A stretch of DNA of 64,000 bases from Rhytidiadelphus loreus (lineage: Eukaryota > Streptophyta > Bryopsida > Hypnales > Hylocomiaceae). Positions 20,528 to 33,000 of this stretch are shown here, piece after piece. The number at the start of each line of letters is the position of its first letter. The first letter of the stretch is position 1. The position numbers and the translations under genes are program-made. Below the pieces are notes generated by a model. That model did no database searches. It was given only the letters and a program-made list of their open reading frames with translations, and was not told the origin of the DNA. Location of the stretch: NCBI GenBank assembly GCA_947034895.1, contig OX344762.1:25958760-26022759 (forward strand), in the 5' to 3' direction.

Positions 20528-23500
20528 CAGGGATGCTAGTATGTGAGCCTAAAAGCGTGAGCTTGTGAGCCTATGAGCCTGTGAGCCTCCAATTTTTTTC
20601 CTTTATTTAAAAAATATAAATCCATTGGAGACCTATGACCGTAGAATTAGATGAAAGGATCTATAGTCCGACTAAACAACAAATGAATATGCTACTAATG
20701 ATTTTGTACCAAAACATTGAACCACGGGCCTTTATATAAATTTAAAGGATGAAAATGGTCCACCTATTTTATTTTATTTTCTTAACTATGCTTTAAATTT
20801 TTTAGAAATATCTTGAATATGAAAAATATAAAATGAACATAGTAGATATATATTTTACACCAAATAAATGTATTAACCCTTAATATTCTAAATGATCATT
20901 TTGCTAATTGATGCCCCCCTTTTTTTTAACTATCTTTATTTAAATTTTATTTATTAAATAAAAAACATTTCTAATAAATAGAAGACATGATTAATTCAAT
21001 AGTAGTAGTTTAATTGAATTCTAAGTTAAATTTCATTTTCTAGAATTTCATAAAGTTCAATGGTGGAGTATAATTTAAGACTCTTGTTTTATTGTTCAAT
21101 TTGGGCACAGGATGAAGTTTTTTGGCATTGAATGAAATTGATGCCACATCACACAGAGGTAAATTCAATTTGAAAAACAAGACAATAGAAATCAAATATC
21201 AAATCATGAAAATAAAGCGATTAATGGCTGGAGGTAGTAAGGTGAAAAATTCAGCATGCAATATATGGATTCTACTATAGGTGAAAGATAAGATTAGTGA
21301 AAAATAATTATTTTGAAGTATGCAAAAAAGTAAATAAAATGAAGAGAAGAAATTGTCGAATTGAGCAAATTGTTGTAAAAGAATAAATTTTTTAATACAA
21401 GTCAAAATGTTCAAAGACCATGTACAATCAAATAAATTCTTGATGAAAATCTAAAGGAAAGTTTACAATGATACTTTGTGAGGATGGAGGGTAAAGAGGT
21501 GGTTTTATAATGAAATCCATTGTTACTTACGAACCTTCAAAGGATATGGGATAATTTGAAGATTGATCTCCTACTAATCTTAAAGATTAATATATTCCAC
21601 ATGCGTTGCTTCACCTCCTACCATCCAATTTGTATAAAAATCTTATCTTCCTCAATTTTGCAAACATCCAAATAAGTGACTCTTGAAGTTTTGTGATGAA
21701 CATTTTGGAATTTATTCAATATAATGTTGAATTTCCAAAATATTCAACATGAAAGTGCCAACCTTGTCCTTAATTTATGGTAGCATGTAGAAAAAAAGTT
21801 GTAGTCTTTAAAACCTTAGCCGTTAACGGCGGGGGTAACAAGGTCCATACAAAAAGCAAAGTTGGATCCTCTGAATGTGTAGCCGTTAACGGCGGGGGGT
21901 AGCAAGGTCCATAAAAAAAAAAGTTGCATCTCCAAAAAACCCGCCGTTAACAGCGAGGGGTAACAAGGTCCATAAAAAAAAAGTTGCATCTCCAAACCCC
22001 CCCACCATTAACGGCAGGGGGTAATAAGGTCCATAAAAAAAAAGTTGCATCTCCAAACCCCCCACCGTTAACAACGGGGGGTAGCAAGGTTCATAAAAAA
22101 AACAAAATTGCATCTCCAAATCCCCCGCCATTAACGGCGGGAGGTAACAAGGTCCATAAAAAAAATTGCGTCTCCATACCCCTCGCCGTTAACAACGAGG
22201 GATAGAAAGGTTCATAAAAAAAACAAAGTTGGATCTTCTAAAAGCACAACTGTTAACGGCAGGGGGTAGCAAGGTTCATTGAAGAAGCAAAGTTGGATCC
22301 TCTAAAAGCACAGCCGTTAACGGCAGGGGGTAGCAAGGTCCATCGAAGAAGCAAAGTTGGATCCTCTAAAAGCGCAGCCGTTAACAGCGGGGGGTAGGAA
22401 GGTCCACCGAGGAAGCAAAGTTGAATCCTCTAAAAGCACAGCCATTAACGACAGGGGGTAGCAAGGTCCATCGAAGAAGCGAAGTTGGATCCTCTAAAAG
22501 TACAGTTGTTAACAGTGAAAGGTAGCAAAAAATACATGAACTACAATGTTTGACTAAATCCTAACATTTGTTGTCCTAAATTGCAACCTTAAAAATTGCA
22601 CTTGTCAACGGCTGGGGGTAGCAAGGCACCTTAAAATCTTTGAAATCTAAACATTTCAAGCTAAATTTCAAGATGCTATTGTAGTTTTGAGGTCATAAAT
22701 GACTCAATATGCATCCGTTTTTTATATGCTATATACCTTTGGAATCGTGCTTCCAAAATGCACAAAATGATATAAAGTTTCAAAATTTGTCTTTAACATA
22801 CATCTCTTTAAAAAATTACACATACATTCAAAGGTAATATCAATTGGGGTAATTATTTTCTTACTATCTTGTTTGAACTTCTAGCATGTAGGTGCTATTA
22901 TTATATTTTTGTTTGGTACAAACCCTAACCAGAAGGTTTATAATATTACACTTTGCATTTTTCATGAACTTGTACTTGTCCTCATTATGGAAATATAAAT
23001 GAGGCCTCTATTGGAAAACGTGACATGTACATAAACTACAAACACGTTTATTATATCTTTCATTATTTGTGAAAATTTGATTATAAGATAGACACATTTA
23101 TGTACGCTCCTACCTTCAGCTTGGATGAAGTTAAGCAAGTAATTGTTTCTTCTAGAATCATCAAGACGTGCGAGTATTCAAGTTAGTTGGTAGATAATAG
23201 TATGATATGAAGTAGATACGTAGTATCAATATACTATCTTCAAAATCTCTAAATTCGAGTAAGAAAGTATTATTTTCATATTCCAATATGTATTCTTTAT
23301 TGCAATGAAAGAATATTTTATTATGTACATGATGCTCTACATCCTATGATATTTTTACTGCATTTGTTTTCGTCTTATCTTTAGAATTCACTATAAATTA
23401 TATGTATTCTCACTTGATCAATCCACCCTCAAACAACCTCTTAGAATGTAATATAAATTTCAAAACATGCAATAGCACCAACTTCCCAAGCTTTTAGATA

Positions 23501-23708
23501 TAAAATTCACGGGCATAGGTCCCATGGTAATAGGTCATTTTTTTTTCTAGACATTGCAATTTTGGTGAAAAAAAATCAATCTTTTAACTTTTTAACCAAA
23601 AATATTTACAAATTACATCATATTTTACATTTCTAGACTCTAGGCTCACACAATCCCTGCTCACCGCTCTTAGGCTCACGCTCACATGCTCACATGCTAG
23701 CGTTGTTG
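20528..23708. mobile_element. Non-autonomous TIR transposon, 3.2 kb, 10-bp target duplication
   Basis: The element begins 'cagggatgctag' and ends 'ctagcgttgttg', and 'accattcaac' stands directly outside both ends (20518-20527 and 23709-23718), a 10-bp target-site duplication. Inside the ends are inverted clusters of a 'gtgagcct' motif (about 20540-20590 and the complement at about 23640-23695). A duplication of 9-10 bp points to Mutator-like elements; the start CAGGG with subterminal repeats would also suit hAT (8 bp). No transposase is present; the interior is AT-rich and carries a 63-bp minisatellite. Confidence 0.85.
21817..22630. repeat. Minisatellite, unit about 63 bp, about 13 copies
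   Basis: Units are centred on the palindrome 'gccgttaacggc', followed by a G run, 'tagcaaggtccat', and an A-rich or 'gaagaagcaaagttggatcc' spacer. Early copies have poly-A spacers; later copies have 'ctctaaaagcacag'. The central palindrome varies by single changes between units. Hydrophobic minus-strand frames here are repeat artefacts. The array lies wholly inside the transposon at 20528-23708. Confidence 0.9.
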
Positions 23709-23718
23709 ACCATTCAAC

Positions 23719-25581
23719 ATGGAAAGAAAAGTATTTTGGTAGATTGCTATCAAATCTATCGTTAATGTAAAGTATTGTAAACTTGAGAGTTTCTTAGAAG
23801 TACCACCTTCTCTAATGGCTGGGAGTCTATTGTAAATAAATTAGAGATTTTTCAATAAATTTGTTGAAACTTTAATTATTGTCTTCTTGGCCATTGGACA
23901 ATTCTTCAATGAGTTTGTTGAACTTCTTGGTAACCATACTCTTTATTATCACATTTATTATTTTGCACTCATCTTTCCCAATGTCACACTCTTTTATTGC
24001 ACATGCATTTTCTTCAAATGATACACTTTTGTGATTGCATATTCTTTATATTGTATTTGTACATTTTTAGAATTTGTTACTTTGTTTATATATCACACTC
24101 AAACTTGGAAAGCTATAAAGAATAAGGTAGTACGCAGGAAAATATATTCAATTGCGCACTTCAAAGTATGTTTGGGTAAATTTTGTTTAAAATGCAAATA
24201 GAAATCATAATTTCAAGTTGAAGTTAATGGCAGAGTGTTGTGAAAGTGTTGTGTTCACCATTGGTACATTACTACATTTGAAAATCCATTATGCTTAAAA
24301 AAACAAAATGATGAAATGATTTTAGAATGGAGACAATTTTAGCTCTTTTTACATTAATTGTTTTCTACCAAGTTTATATATTAGAAGATTTTTTAGGGCA
24401 AAAAGGATTGCGAGTTCCCTTGAGTTCCCAGACTGTAGGGGAACACTAGGAACTCTTATACAGCAATGACGTGACATAGCTACGATCATGCCATGTCAAA
24501 TTAGTATTTTTAAATAAAATTAGTTTTTTTAATTTTTAATTTTCTATATTTTATATTTTAATTGGTTCACAAGGTAGGGAACATGCCTTAAAGAGGCCCT
24601 CCTTTGCCTTCAAGTCTCATCTAATATAAATAAGAGAGTTCAAATTTTTTTTTACATGAAATAATACCATTGAAATGACATTATTCAAATAAAATATAAA
24701 TATTAGTAATTTACTTAGATTGATTGTTACTAAGAGTAATTTAAAAAAAAAAAGACTATATTCTATCTTTGGTTGTGTTTTAGACTCTAAACTTTAAACT
24801 AAGTTGCAAGAAGAGTAGAGCTAGCTTTATGGTAGATTGATACATACTAAATTAACAAAAACAATTACAATCTTTTAAAACATTCAAAAGACCTTCAAAA
24901 ATATCCTTAGCTCATTGTTGAATAAATTGATGTCATGAATTGGGCATATAATGTGTGTAGCAAATTTATATCTTTCTACATTTTAGGAAGAAAATTGAGG
25001 AAGGTGTTTGTCTTGGGAACAATAATTACAAATATTTCTACCATATCACCCTTAAAAACTTCATATAGCAAACCTTTAAAAGATGACCTTTCTTTACAAC
25101 CTACTTGAATAATTGAAGTAAATAATGTATTTGTAAGAAATTATGTGAAAAAATATGAAAAAATATTCAAGCATTAATCCCTAAAGGCTTTTGACTATAT
25201 TTTCATCCTAAATCCTCCCAAACTGCCATTTCTAGTACTACTACCAAATTTTAGAAGAAAAATAAATTTGCACACATAAAATTGTAGGATCTTGTAGTAT
25301 GTTGGTTTGAGAAGTTGTGGAAAAAATTTCAAAAATTTCCACTGTGTAGATTGCAAGATATTAGCGTTTGAAGTGACAAAAATCCTTTTTTTGGCCCTAC
25401 AAAAAACCGAAACAGCTGCACTTCACAAGATCACATTTATATGAAAAAATGTCTAAAATGGTTGTAATTCTTTGGATTCATTCTTCAAGGCAAGTTTTTT
25501 ACATGCTTAAAAAAATTTAGATCATTTGAAATTGTATAATATATAGGAAAAAAATGGTAAGTAGAAAGAAGTAGAGAGTGA
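23719..25581. other. AT-rich intergenic DNA
   Basis: No supported gene. The part from about 25250 to 25400 resembles segments near 49.3 kb and 50.95 kb (shared 'ttgcaagatat' context), so it belongs to a dispersed repeat family. Confidence 0.4.
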
Positions 25582-25589
25582 TTCAAAAT

Positions 25590-26157
25590 CTTGGGGGGGG
25601 GGGTCATTTAGGGTGTCCATTAGAAACCACGTGCGGACAAAACTTTGGACCCCTTATATACTTTTCAAATTTTAAATAAAACAAAATAAAACAAATATGA
25701 ATAGATTTTCCTACTTTGAAAGTTTATATTTTGAATTATTGATATTTTTATTTGTTAATAATAATTAGTTACAAATTTTTGAAGTAAAAAGATACACTGT
25801 AGAACTGAAAAATAACTTTCACAACCCTATATTATATAAGAAAGAATTGTCTAAAAAATGAACAAAAAATTCCTAAAAATAACTCATTATTGAAAGCTCA
25901 TTTTGAGTTGAATATTGACTCAATGGTCATCTAAATGTGTCCTCTATAATTATTTGAGTTGAAAAACATGCCATTTTAGTTCATTTTCAACCTCTTCTAG
26001 AAATCATTTCATATTTTATTTGAGTTGAAAATTTTGGCAATAGAAAGCTATAGTCATTATTAAACAATGTTCAAAATTTTAGGTTGAAATTATAGTTTAT
26101 TAGAAACCACTTGTTCGCACGTGGTTTGTTATAGTAGAACTAAGTGCACCCCCCAAG
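25590..26157. mobile_element. hAT-like MITE, 568 bp, 8-bp target duplication
   Basis: The ends are 'cttgggggg' and 'ccccccaag', and both arms continue with an 'aaaccacgtgcg' core about 40 bp inside (near 25626 and 26115 in complement). The flanks carry the identical 8 bp 'ttcaaaat' at 25582-25589 and 26158-26165. The 8-bp duplication and short TIRs suggest hAT. There is no coding capacity. Confidence 0.85.
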
Positions 26158-26165
26158 TTCAAAAT

Positions 26166-27707
26166 ACTAAAATGTTAACAATTTATTCATGGAATTGAAA
26201 AATTCCAATCCCAATGGTTGTAATGTTGTAATAAACAATCTACACCTAAAGTTTTTATTTTTTTCCAAAAATATTGAAAATTGAGTTAAAGAAAGGACTT
26301 CAAATTTTATCTTAGAAAAGAGATTCCATAACGACCTGCAAACTATCCACAATTAAAACTCCTTGAGCATAACTTTCGTCTCATTAATCAAAATGGAATG
26401 ATTCAAAGTTTTCCATGTATATATAAATCTAGAGAAACAATTTCAAAATTCTATTTCTTAAAAATGTGATTTTAAAAAAAAGTTTTTTTTGTTGCTTGGG
26501 TTGCCCACGAGGTTGCCCACAGAGCAATGAAAACTACATATTATACAATAACTTTTTAACCATGTAACTATTCAAAAGTTATGAAAATTGTTGGGCCTTA
26601 AAGCTACTCTTTGGGAAAACATTGTGTAAAAATTTCAAAGAAAAAAAATATTCCATTCGTAGTGTTGCCAAAATTTCCAAATTGTTATGTTACCAAAAAA
26701 TGCAATTTGAGCCTTTAGGGGCAAGTTTAGGGGTTAACCTTTAAAAATCCAATCGACCATTTCATGATTGCTATTGACTTTGGGTAATAATTTTTGGTAG
26801 TTAGAAATGTTTTTTTGAAATATTATCTTTCCTACACAAATTAGAATGGCTTGTTTTTCAATTTTTATTTCAAAATTAAGATTGTTGTTGTAAAAAAAAT
26901 TATAAGGAAACTATAGCACTGAGTGTTTAGTATTTGCACTATGTGGAAGTTTATCATTTGGAAAAAGTGTCAATGTTTACATTTTTAAACTTTTATGCTT
27001 TTTTTCACTAATCAATTGAAGCTATAATTTTGATCAACTAGAAAATTTTCAAATGCTAAAGATAGAAATTCTATTTTTGGTAAATTTTTGAAGCTAAATC
27101 TTCAATAGTCATTTAAAACAAATCTATAAATAATTTTGAATTTTTGACCATATGGATTCTTTCTACTCTTGATGCTTAACATTGTTTCATTAGTTTCATG
27201 CAAACTTCAAAAAAATTATGAAACTTATATTTAATTATACATTTGTGTTTTTGTCTATAATCCTTGGATCTTTGGAGTTTAAAGGTTTAAATTTGGGCAC
27301 TTAGGGACAACAAAGGCAAGTGGATACAATTATGTAGATTATCATTGGCAAATAGCAAATTCAACACCTATCTACTCAACTGTTTTTAGAAAACTAAGTT
27401 TTACATATTGGAAAAGACAAAATTTATTTCAACATGAAGTTAGATTTTTTCATGAAATGCCCTTGTTAGAGGGTTAGATCAACAAATTGACAATACAAGA
27501 TGGTCACGACTACCATCTAATTCCCCTCGATATTCAACAATTGAGTCACTTGTAACAATTGTCCATATCAAGGCTCCAATGATTATATGAGGCTTTAGAT
27601 AGTTACTTTCAATAGAAGTCTAGTCTTTACTATTTTTCATACTAGTTGGGCCAATATTTTCAAAATAATCATAGATTGATTTTTTTGAAATAATTGGTGT
27701 TGAACCT
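26166..27707. other. AT-rich repeat DNA
   Basis: No supported gene. 26170-26420 matches, with many changes, the segment at 51220-51440 (shared 'aatcccaatgg' and 'aaatggaatga' contexts), and so is part of the same dispersed repeat family. The minus-strand frame at 26167-26352 is inside this repeat. Confidence 0.4.
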
Positions 27708-27976
27708 CTTTTTTTGGCAATTGACACTACACTAATAATGAAATTTATTGTAATCACACGAATTGATTTGAAAATGCTATAAGTTCTTACTCTTGATGAA
27801 GATTTTTACCAACAATACAGATATCAATATTATTTGATGAGGGGATCTCTATAAACATAGTTGGTGATTAAAAGTCTTCATCAAGAGTAATATTTTTTTT
27901 AGCATTTAAAAATCATTTTAGTGTAATTAACACTGAATTTTCATTATTAGTCTGTGTAATTTCAATTGCCAAGAAA
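27708..27976. mobile_element. Hairpin MITE, about 270 bp
   Basis: Outer arms 'ttggcaattgacac' and 'ttcaattgccaa' and inner arms 'tactcttgatgaagattttt' and 'agtcttcatcaagagta' pair across a loop near 27840. Most of the element is one imperfect inverted repeat. No target duplication could be set with confidence. Confidence 0.7.
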
Positions 27977-28299
27977 GCAGTATCAATGATGACAATTATT
28001 CATCTTGAAGTCACTCGTGTCCGACATTAAATGAATAATATCTATATGTACACCAACCATAACTAAAGGTGAAAAAAAACCCAAACCATCTTTGTAGTTT
28101 GTACCCATTTTTGACAAGTAGACTTTTACTGAAAGTGTCTCTCCAAAGTGCAATTCAAGTATCCCTGCATACTTAATTGTAATTGATTGACTATTGATTC
28201 TTTAGATTTAGTATTATGACTTAATCTATGTGATGGGTTTTGGAGTTCTACTTTGAAAATTCATAGTACAATTACATGTCTTATCCAAAAATTCTAATT

Positions 28300-29999
28300 A
28301 TTTTTTTGAAAATTCATTATTTTTAATTGCTAATTCTACATAAATGTCTTTTTCTTTTTCTTTTTCTATTTCTACAAAGAGGTGCCTCCAACTGCTGAAT
28401 TGCTTGTTTGGGTGTTTTCACGTTACAGTACACAACTGGTTGGAGTTCCGCTCTGACTCCATGAAGAGTCCACTGCCCGTGGGATCCATGGGCGCCAGTG
28501 AAGACGGAAGCCACAGTAGTTTCGCACGTCACGCAAGCAACTCTCGTCAGGGCCAGCCATGTGCGCACTGCACCACCGCAATCGCATTCTTCCGCTGCAA
28601 CAACTTAATTTCCGATCCTTCTTAGTTACCAATCTTCTCGTCCTCAAAATCGATCTTAAGTGCTCCATCCCTCGATCGATCTAGTTCGTGGCTTCGATCG
28701 ATCGAGCTCTCTGTCGCATCCACTTCTGTACAATTCGAGAGCTAGAGAAAAAGTTCGATCATCACCTGCTAGCTGAGAATCGAATCTCGATCTCGTCGTT
28801 GCGTCCCAGGGTAAGAAATTAATGTTGGTCGAAGGCGCTGTGATGATATCTTTTTGTTTTCACGAGTGACTGTGTGATTCGATTTGATTAGATCGATCCA
28901 GTGAGACGACTCACCGTGAAATTTCAAGATCCGGACCTAATTTTTAGTAACCTTCGATTAGTAGGTTTTCTTGACCAAGTTAGGGCAACAAATCAATTCG
29001 TGTTTTCAATTTTCAGCAGCAAGCAAGGAATTAGCAGACGCGCCATTTTTTATTTTTTTATTTTTTATTTTTTAAATTTAGAAAAGACAGGCCAGTTTTT
29101 GAAGTGCACGAGCTTGCTCTTGCTCTTCGAGCTTGAAGAGTAGTACTGTAGTTCTTTTTGTATGCTCTGGATTTGGCTGTTAATTTATGGAGAGCTGGAC
29201 CTGACTCGGACAACTTTGATCCCGGTTTTTTTGCATCGTTATCCGTTCTTTAGTGTTGAGTGGGTCCCGCGCACCGAACTCTGTTTTTCTTTATTGTTTT
29301 TTCTTGCCTATGTCGGATCGAAGCTCCAACTTTCTTCGTCTTCCTCGTGAAAAGGTTCTCGTACTTTGATTTGTGTGTCTGTTTGAGTTGCTTTGCGTGT
29401 GTATGTCGAAAGGGTGGTGTGATTGCTTCGATTACCTTTGAGGTTACTCCATCGTGGAGTTTTTGATCTTCCAGTTGGTGGATGTCTTTTGGTAACTGGT
29501 ACCTGGAATTTGAGTCCGGGGCGTATTGATTCCTTGAGTTTGAAGGAAATCAGAGGCGTTCGCAAATTGCCAGCGTGGTTGATGTTTTTTAGGTTAGATT
29601 TGGAGATTTGTATTTTGTTTGTTTCAGTTTTCTTCTGGCAATTGTTGTGGATGGTCAGTAGTTATGTTCAAACACTAGCCTTGCAGTTTTGAAGAATTAT
29701 TTGACATCAAATGATTTTTGTGTCTGAATTTATCTGAGTTTCGCTTACTTCCTGACGTATCTAATACTTGAATTTTATTTTTATTTTTATTTTCATTTTC
29801 CAAGTCGAATTTTCAAGTGATTTACGTCCATCTGTGTTTGCATTAGAGAGAAAGCAAGAGAATTGGTCTTTAGCGGTACATGCAAAAGAAGGTTTGGACA
29901 AAGTTGATCTAGATTTTCTACCCTTCAGACAGATATAATTCTCCGAAGTGAACTTCAGTTTATTGCTCACACTTTTTTTTTTTGTGGTTGGTTGTCCAG
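28300..29999 (+). promoter_or_regulatory. LACS promoter, 5' UTR exon and leader intron
   Basis: The DNA changes at about 28400 from AT-rich to a GC-richer block with CT-rich and 'gatcgatcgat' tracts, typical of a plant promoter/leader. A good donor ('cccagg|gtaaga') ends a probable non-coding first exon near 28809-28811. The leader intron runs to the acceptor 'ttgtccag' at 29999, preceded by a pyrimidine tract. Short minus and plus frames here are not supported as genes. The transcription start is not placed. Confidence 0.6.
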
Positions 30000-30032
30000 T
30001 TTTGGAGCTTAGAAACCAGCTAAGGACGGGGA

Positions 30033-33000
30033 ATGGAGTCCGACCCTGTGGTGATGGAGACCACACAAAGGCGGCTGCGCATGCTGAATGCACATTTGCA
30101 GACGAAGGCGTCGGGTACAGATTTTGAATTGAAGTTGATGTATTTGAGCCCATCATAACATTCTAGAGTAGTTTTAACCTCCTACCCTTCTCACTGTAGC
30201 TGCAGTTTGGGTGGTATTAACTACACTTCTTTACAATAGTTGTCTGAATCTAAATATTTGTACATCCCTATTAAGTTCTTTAGGTCTTTAGATGGTGAGT
30301 ACCAATGTTTTCATTGTTGATCTCAACATGTAAGAGCATGTGTGACAAAGAAAGAAACTGTCAGAGGATCCCGATTCTTCCTTGAATTAGCAGTTAGCAA
30401 CTCTTTTCGAGAATGTAATGATAGTTGCACAACTTGACATCATTTTTTGCAAAAATATTGCGTGGGAAATGAAACGACATTGGACTTTCTAGACTCCTTA
30501 TATTTCTCAAGCAATTCAAAGATAGTATTTGTATGGGGTGTATCGTCAGAAGCCATAAACAGACTCTATCAGAGTTGTTTATTTCCATTGGTTGTAAGTG
30601 GCTGTCTAGTGGGAATAGCTGTACAATGTACCGAATTTATAATTGTAGGTTGTCTGAAATTGGAGGCGCTTTCCTGAATGGGGAAGGTGAGGCAACTCAG
30701 GAATTAAAATGCTGAGTCTATATAGCTTGTTGAGGGGCTTTGTTATTTGCTTCTTACCAAGTCTGTCTCCTGAATCTAGATTTCTTGCCTGTTTGGAGAG
30801 TTTGTGTCCACTTTTGGCATTTAATTCGGTATTATCTGGTGTTTCTGCGGCATTTGTAAACTCACAACTTGCTTCTGTGCAGAGGAGCGTCTACAACTGG
30901 AGTGCCGACCAACTGCTGGCGAATATCTAATAGGTATGATACTGCTGGATTGTTTTGTGGCCAAGTCTTCTCTTTTTGTTTTTTAAGCCCGTCATTGGTT
31001 CTTAATCCCTAACGGACCGAGGATTCATGGTTTTAAATGACCAATGCAACTGATCACATCGTGAAAATAATAGAAGTCACACAGGGCCATATTTAATATC
31101 ACTAGAATCAGTGAAGAACATTGCATTTGTTGGTCAATAAATAAATAATATCAGGTAAGAGAAAGTTCCGTATGACCTACCCAATTTGAGCCTTTTGGTC
31201 TTTTGAGGTTTAATTTTTTTCATGTTTCAGACTTTGGGGATATAGTGTGTTGTGAATACGTCACAATCTGCTAAATGTGTGACTGGTTTCTTCTTGTGAC
31301 ATCAGTTCTGGTTTCTTCTTGTGAAATTTTCAGAGGAAGGGTATTCCGTAAAGCTGCCAGAGAAGTTGAGCTCCGGACAATGGAACGTTCATAGGTAACT
31401 GAGTTCTTGCATAAACCTATGTTTATCCGTATTCACATGCAACTGGATTCTCTAATCATTTGCACAAGGTAATCTATTGCAATTTTGAGACGGCTGAACC
31501 ATTATGTGTTTGGCCATCTTGGTAATGTTTTTTCCAGTTTCTTTTTTGTCCTGACACCGTATTTGTGTACACCGTGATTTTAGTCTTTTGATCCGATTTC
31601 ATATTATCAGTTAGTCTTCATTTATGATTTGACTGTGTGGTCTGGGTTATTGCAGATCAGTGATGTCCCCCCTTGAGCTTATGGATCACTGGCCTGAACA
31701 CCCCGAGATTCGAACCTTGCACGACAACTTCGTGTGAGGCATCTATGATTAAGGAATTGCTTTTGTTACTATGTTGCTCTGTAGAGAGAAATTGATTGCT
31801 TAATTGTTAGCTGTTGTATCAGTCTTCATGACTAAGTTCAGTTGAACAACGTATGCAATGATTTTTGTAGGTGGTGTTGTTCATAATATATCTTGCTTGT
31901 GTGGATTTATTTGAAGGTACGCGAAGGCAACCTTTGCGGAGAATAAGTGTTTGGGAACTCGCATTCGAGGCGATGGTACCGTGGGAGAGTAAGAATATTC
32001 CTGATCTTCTATTCTTGTAGATCATGGAATCGCCACTCATCTTGTTGCAAAATCTTGTACCTAACAAGGTTCAGTAAAATTTAGACCCGTGTCAGGAACT
32101 CTTAGATAGCATTGTAAGGAGAAATTTCCCCATGATGAATGGGGAGGTCACCGTGTTGCCATAGTGACCATGTGGAGGCCTCTACTTGATCACTATGACC
32201 ATTGCCTGGATATTGCTCCATGAATCATGGGGAACATTTTCTTGATGCTGTGTAGAGTTTCCTGACGCAGTCTAAATTTAATGAAAAACTTGTTGCTTGC
32301 AAGTCTAGACTAGACCATAAAGCTTTCCAAGGTTGCTTGGCTACGGATGTAGCTTCCGTACTCGAAATTTGCTAAATGTCAGGCGTCGTTCATGTCTTCT
32401 ATTGAGCATGTATTTTCTTTCTGCAGATACAGGTGGATGACTTATGGAGAAGTAGGAACTGCGCGCGCTGCAATTGGGTCAGGCCTTGTTCAGCATGGCA
32501 TCCCCAAGGTAAGCACTTCATAAGATTCTTACTTAAGTTACAAACAATTCACAGATCAAAATATTTGACTTCTGTCTTCAGCAGTGTAGGTTTATGCAAA
32601 AACCGTAGAATCGAATGCGCGTTATCTCATTCAAGTTTTTGTGCATTACTCAACTGACCATTCCTGGCTTTTTTTGATATGCAGGGTTCAAGCATTGGGT
32701 TGTATATGATCAATCGACCGGAGTGGGTTATCTCAGAACTTGCATGTGCTGCCTACTCTTATGTATCCGTTCCTCTTTATGACACTTTGGGTAAGTTGCA
32801 CTCTCCTTCAAAATTTCCGTGGTAACTATATTTATATAAAATTTCCATTCTTGTCTGGTTAGGACTGAACGTAAGATTAGTTTTGAAGCTGTGGGACCAA
32901 ATTCAGTAAAGCAGCTAGTATATTGTCAGCATATGCTCTCTCTCCTGTATCATAACGCATCCCTCAAGATAGTGCCACTTGTGTACGTGAGAACTTGGTA

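Noticed and set aside
21886..22205. Open frames of 73-81 codons on both strands
   Set aside because: They exist only because the repeat unit length is near a multiple of three; composition follows the repeat.
21817..22630. Regularly spaced palindromic units resembling a CRISPR array
   Set aside because: The whole 63-bp unit repeats, spacers included, the host is clearly a plant, and there are no cas genes. It is a minisatellite inside a transposon.
29308..30156. Minus-strand frames of 85 and 131 codons near the LACS start
   Set aside because: They overlap the LACS leader intron and first coding exon, which are supported by splice sites, PTS2 and family sequence.
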